Shown here in pieces: positions 60,788 through 64,000 of a stretch of DNA of 64,000 bases; position 1 is the stretch's first letter; each line of letters opens with the position of its first letter. The notes below the pieces were generated by a model. That model did no database searches, had not been told where the DNA came from, and saw only the letters and a program-made list of their open reading frames with translations. The stretch is from Palleronia rufa (lineage in GTDB: Bacteria > Pseudomonadota > Alphaproteobacteria > Rhodobacterales > Rhodobacteraceae). The translations under genes and the position numbers were made by a program. The stretch spans positions 1 through 64,000 of the forward strand of contig NZ_JQEY01000012.1 in NCBI RefSeq assembly GCF_000743715.1, written 5' to 3'.

Positions 60788-62047
60788 ATGAACTACCTGG
60801 CCCTTGTCGCGCTTGTCGCCGCCAGCCCCGTTCTGGCGCAGGAGAACCCGATCACGCTGGTGCGTCCCGATGCGCCGGAACTTGCGGCCTTCGGCGCCAT
60901 GCCCACCGGAGTGCGGACGATGACCTTCACCCGCCCGGACGTCGTCGACGTGGTGAACTCCACCGACGACGCGATTGCGCGTGCCGATCGTGAGATCACG
61001 GTAGAGGTGTTCTACCCCGCCGCGCCGGACACGGAGCCGGGCGGCACCTATACTGCCTTTCTCCGCGACGGCGAGACGGAGGTGACGCTGACGGGACGCG
61101 CCGCGCGGGACGCCGCCCCGGCAGAGGGCAGCTACCCGCTGGTCTTGATCTCCCATGGCTATCCCGGCAACCGCTTTCTCATGGCGCATCTGGCCGAGAA
61201 TCTGGCCTCGAAAGGGTATGTCGCGGCGTCGATCGACCATCCCGACAGCACCTATTCGGACATGGGGGCGTTCGGATCGACCCTTTACAACCGGCCGCAG
61301 GACCAGTCCTTCGTGCTGGACTCCATGGCTTCGCTGGACGGGGAGATCGGCGCCATCGTCGATGCCGAGCGCACGGGCCTTGTCGGCTATTCGATGGGCG
61401 GCTACGGCGCGCTGATCTTTTCCGGTGCCGGGATCGAGGACGGCGACCGCCCCGAGCGCTACACCGCCCCGGGCGATCTGCTGTCCGAACTCGCGGTCGG
61501 CGGCGCGCGGCTGGCCGAGATCCAGGACGACCGGCTGGCCGCCGTCGTCGCCATCGGGCCCTGGGGACGCAACCGGGACTTCTGGTCAGGGGACGGGCTG
61601 AGCCGGATCGACGTGCCGCTGATGATCGTCGCCGGCGGCGTGGATGACGTCAGCGAATACGACGCGATCCGCAAGATCTTCGAAGAGACGACCGGCACGA
61701 CCCGCCACCTGCTGACCTTCGACTCCGCCAATCACAACGCCGCCGCGCCCATGCCTGCCCCGGCAGAGGCCTGGGCGGATCCTTCGATCTACGCCCATTA
61801 TGCGGACGCGGTCTGGGACAATGTGCGGATGAACAACATCCTGCAGCATTTCGTCACCGCCTTCATGGATCTCAATCTCAAGGGCGACGACGCCAAGTCC
61901 GCCTATCTGGATCTGACCGAGCGCGCGGAAGACGGCGTCTGGGCCGTGGCCGAGGACGGCACGGAAGAGCCGGAGCATACCTACTGGAAGGGGTTCCCGG
62001 AACGGACCGCCAAGGGTCTGCGGTTCGAAACGCGCGCGCCCGAATGA
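60788..62047 (+). CDS. Exported alpha/beta hydrolase
   Basis: 419 residues with a signal peptide (MNYLALVALVAASPVLAQ). The alpha/beta-hydrolase core has YPLVLISHGYPGNRF (oxyanion region) and the nucleophile elbow GYSMGG, with a later Asp (DVSEYD region) and His (DSANHNAAA) as triad candidates. It resembles the dienelactone hydrolase / PAF-acetylhydrolase-like group. ATG 60788 follows GGGAGG. It abuts alkB tail to tail, the two stops sharing TGATCA with no gap. Confidence 0.87.
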   Translation: MNYLALVALVAASPVLAQENPITLVRPDAPELAAFGAMPTGVRTMTFTRPDVVDVVNSTDDAIARADREITVEVFYPAAPDTEPGGTYTAFLRDGETEVTLTGRAARDAAPAEGSYPLVLISHGYPGNRFLMAHLAENLASKGYVAASIDHPDSTYSDMGAFGSTLYNRPQDQSFVLDSMASLDGEIGAIVDAERTGLVGYSMGGYGALIFSGAGIEDGDRPERYTAPGDLLSELAVGGARLAEIQDDRLAAVVAIGPWGRNRDFWSGDGLSRIDVPLMIVAGGVDDVSEYDAIRKIFEETTGTTRHLLTFDSANHNAAAPMPAPAEAWADPSIYAHYADAVWDNVRMNNILQHFVTAFMDLNLKGDDAKSAYLDLTERAEDGVWAVAEDGTEEPEHTYWKGFPERTAKGLRFETRAPE

Positions 62048-63160
62048 TCAGCGCGGCGGGGGATTGGTGGCCCTGTTGTAGGGCCGCCAGTTGTCGATCT
62101 GCGGGTAGAACGTGCGCCGCCACGCGCGCACGCGGGGGTTCATGATCCGCCGCCACAACGGCGGGATCATCGCGGCGACGGTCATCACCGGATAGCTTGC
62201 CGGAAGCTGCGGCGCGTCCGCCGCGCCGTAGGTCTGGAGAAGCGGAAAGCGCCGGTCGGGTTTGTAATGGTGGTCGGAATGGCGCTGCAGGTTGATGAGC
62301 AGCCAGTTCGACGCCTTGTGCGACGCGTTCCAGGAGTGGCGCGGCCGGACGTGCTCATACCGGCCGTCGCCCAGGTGTTCCCGCGTCAGTCCGTAGTGCT
62401 CGACGTAGTTCACCAGTTCCAGCTGCCAGATCGCGACGCCGGCCTGGACCAGCAGAAGCGCGACGCCCCCCGCTCCGCCAAGCGCGAAGGCAATCGCCAC
62501 GAACCCCGATTGCAACGCCCAATAGCGCCAGAACGGATTGCGGGCGTCCCACCACGGGCGGCCCCTGCGCGCCAGCATCGCGGCTTCCGCCCGGAACGAG
62601 GACACCAGGCTCTGGCGCAGCACGCGCGGATAGAAACGGTGAAACCCTTCGTTGTAGCGCGCCGTCACCGGATCCTTCGGGGTCCCCACGTAGCGGTGGT
62701 GGACCAGCAGGTGCTCCGACCGGAAGTGAGAGTAGAACACCAGTGCGAGCAACAGGTCGGCCAGCCAGCGCTCAACCCGGTTGCGTTGGTGCATCAGCTC
62801 ATGGGCGTAGGTGATGCCCACCGTGCCCGACAGCACCCCCATGCCGAAGAACACGCCGAATTTCTCGACGCCGCCCATGTCCGAGCGGCTGACCCACCAG
62901 ATCAGGCCGAACGTCAGCGCCGCCTGGATCGGGAACCAGATCAGCGTCACCAGCCGGTACCAGAAAAGCTGCGCGTCTGGCGTGTCCGGGGCGCGGTTCG
63001 ATTCCTCCAGGCCGGCGAAGCTGTCGATGGTCGAAAAGAGCCACCAGGTGGAGGCGGGCACCAGCAGCAGCCACCAGCCCCCCGCCCAGGTCGCCGCCAG
63101 GATGACCGGCACAAGCATGAGCGACAGCCAGAACGGCAGGGCCTTCGACAGATGGTCCAT
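62048..63160 (-). CDS. alkB: Alkane 1-monooxygenase (AlkB-type)
   Basis: 370 residues. Membrane spans lie near 10-45 and 75-130, and the histidine motifs for the di-iron site are all present: YAHELMHQR, SEHLLVHHRYVGTP, VNYVEHYGLTR and LQRHSDHHY. It would hydroxylate the terminal carbon of alkanes or related chains at the inner membrane, using rubredoxin as donor; no rubredoxin gene is in the window. LQRHSDHH and NYVEHYG are characteristic of AlkB rather than fatty-acid desaturases. It starts 30 bp downstream of the mutY stop on the same strand. Confidence 0.93.
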   Translation of the reverse strand: MDHLSKALPFWLSLMLVPVILAATWAGGWWLLLVPASTWWLFSTIDSFAGLEESNRAPDTPDAQLFWYRLVTLIWFPIQAALTFGLIWWVSRSDMGGVEKFGVFFGMGVLSGTVGITYAHELMHQRNRVERWLADLLLALVFYSHFRSEHLLVHHRYVGTPKDPVTARYNEGFHRFYPRVLRQSLVSSFRAEAAMLARRGRPWWDARNPFWRYWALQSGFVAIAFALGGAGGVALLLVQAGVAIWQLELVNYVEHYGLTREHLGDGRYEHVRPRHSWNASHKASNWLLINLQRHSDHHYKPDRRFPLLQTYGAADAPQLPASYPVMTVAAMIPPLWRRIMNPRVRAWRRTFYPQIDNWRPYNRATNPPPR

Positions 63161-63190
63161 CGGCGGTCTCCTCTGTGCCCACGGCGTGAT

Positions 63191-64000
63191 CTATAGCGCG
63201 CCCGGTCCGGTCCGCTCAAGCGGCGGAAGCCGCGAATTCGCCTGATCGAGCGCCTTGCGCATGACCGTGGGCAGGTCGCTGGCGCGAAACCCCGGCGGCG
63301 CGTGCCACGTCCCCCGGCTGGGCGCGGCGCAGGTTTCAGCCGCGCGGAGCGACAGGATCAGATGGAAATGGGTGAAGGTGTGGCGCACCTCTCCCGCGTC
63401 CTGCCAGTCCGCGTCCAGCGGCGGGTCCGCGTCGGGCGTGCCCTCGACCCATGCGGCACCGGGCCACCCCAGCATCCCGCCGAGCAGACCGGAGCCGGGC
63501 CGCGTCTCCAAGAGCCAGGCTCCGTCCGGGCGGCGGGCCAGATAGGCGATCCCGTGGCGCACCGGCTTGGGCTTTTTCGGCGATTTCCGCGGCAGGTCGC
63601 CCGCTATTCCCCGGGCGCGTGCCGCGCAGGGGTCCCGCCAGGGGCAGATCCCGCAGGCCGGGGACCGGGGCGTGCAGACGGTGGCGCCCAGGTCCATCAT
63701 CGCCTGCGCGTGGTCTCCGGGACGCGTCCGTGGCGTGAGCGCCGCGGCAAGCGCGGTCAGTTCGGGCTTGGCCGCCGGCAGCGGGGTCCGGACCGCCCGG
63801 AGCCGCGAGACGACGCGCTCCACGTTGCCATCGACGACCGTCTCCGGCCGGTCGAAGGCGATCGCCGCCACGGCCGCCGCCGTGTAGGGGCCGACGCCCG
63901 GCAGACCCAGCAGCCCGTCCCGCGTGTCGGGAAACCGCCCGCCATGGTCGGACACCACGACCCGTGCGCATTTCAGCAGGTTGCGGGCGCGGGCGTAGTA
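63191..64000 (-). CDS. mutY: A/G-specific adenine glycosylase MutY (5' end outside the window)
   Basis: The frame is open to the window edge; about 269 C-terminal residues are visible, beginning YYARARNLLKCARVVVSDHGG. The helix-hairpin-helix LLGLPGVGPYTAAAVAAIAF and catalytic Asp in VVDGNVERVVSR are present. The [4Fe-4S] loop has perfect C-x6-C-x2-C-x5-C spacing (CTPRSPAC, GIC, PWRDPC). A NUDIX-type C-terminal domain (AWLLETRPGSGLLGGMLGWPG; RHTFTHFHLIL) recognises 8-oxoG. It removes adenine opposite 8-oxoG, completing the MutM pathway. Confidence 0.96.
   Translation of the reverse strand, partial: YYARARNLLKCARVVVSDHGGRFPDTRDGLLGLPGVGPYTAAAVAAIAFDRPETVVDGNVERVVSRLRAVRTPLPAAKPELTALAAALTPRTRPGDHAQAMMDLGATVCTPRSPACGICPWRDPCAARARGIAGDLPRKSPKKPKPVRHGIAYLARRPDGAWLLETRPGSGLLGGMLGWPGAAWVEGTPDADPPLDADWQDAGEVRHTFTHFHLILSLRAAETCAAPSRGTWHAPPGFRASDLPTVMRKALDQANSRLPPLERTGPGAL

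Overview
The window is GC-rich, densely packed chromosomal DNA of an alphaproteobacterium, most probably a photosynthetic, flagellated member of the Rhodobacteraceae (Roseobacter group). The grounds are a BchFNBHLM-LhaA-PuhABC photosynthesis block with the aerobic cyclase AcsF, next to hemA and a cytochrome c2 gene; the PpaA/PpsR regulator pair; an alphaproteobacterial flagellar set with FlaF, FlbT, MotE and an SltF-type transglycosylase; ALAS-type HemA; and UbiE-UbiB. No tRNA, rRNA or CRISPR array was recognised. Product names come from recognisable protein motifs and gene order, not from a database search.

Layout. 1-371: the 3' end of an IS630-type transposase and its right end. 611-7075 (minus): gyrB, recF, dnaN and dnaA, a replication-initiation block. 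7076-7559: a gene-free stretch between dnaA and rpsT. 7560-12037: rpsT, enoyl-CoA hydratase, mutM, then ubiE-ubiB on the other strand. 12095-14793: flgD-fliK (minus) and, divergent, flgJ-like and flgN-like genes (plus). 14886-19011: ynjF-ynjB-ynjC-ynjD, an uncharacterised ABC transporter plus CDP-alcohol phosphatidyltransferase lodged inside the flagellar region. 19217-21709: flagellin, flaF, flbT and a DUF1217 gene. 22232-41109: the main flagellar block (fliI; flgBC-fliEQ-flgFGAH-fliL-like; sltF-flhA-fliR-flhB-fliJ-like; fliL-DUF6468-like-motE-motA-622-aa protein; fliF-fliH-fliN-fliP). 41164-59671: the photosynthesis block, read leftwards from bchF to cycA, with ppaA and ppsR reading the other way. 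59729-64000: an MDR-type oxidoreductase, a secreted alpha/beta hydrolase, an AlkB-type monooxygenase and the 3' part of mutY.

How the genes work together. BchH/M/AcsF and the BchL-BchN-BchB reductase carry out successive steps of bacteriochlorophyll synthesis starting from the ALA made by HemA, and BchF hydrates the vinyl group. PuhA, PuhB, PuhC, PuhE and LhaA build the reaction centre and light-harvesting complexes, and cytochrome c2 re-reduces the reaction centre. PpsR (repressor) and PpaA/AerR (B12-binding antirepressor) probably act on two TGT-N12-ACA boxes in the bchF-ppaA gap. The flagellar genes cover export gate, rod, ring, motor and filament functions, but motB, flgE, flgI, flgK, flgL, fliG and fliM are not in the window. 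Many neighbouring genes overlap by ATGA or GTGA, which points to long translationally coupled operons.

The points most worth a second look are a 622-aa exported protein coupled to motA, a palindromic intergenic repeat embedded in the bchB reading frame, a hairpin covering the ribosome binding site of the gene after ppsR, a recurring CtrA-like motif upstream of flagellar operons, and the ynjF-ynjBCD unit.
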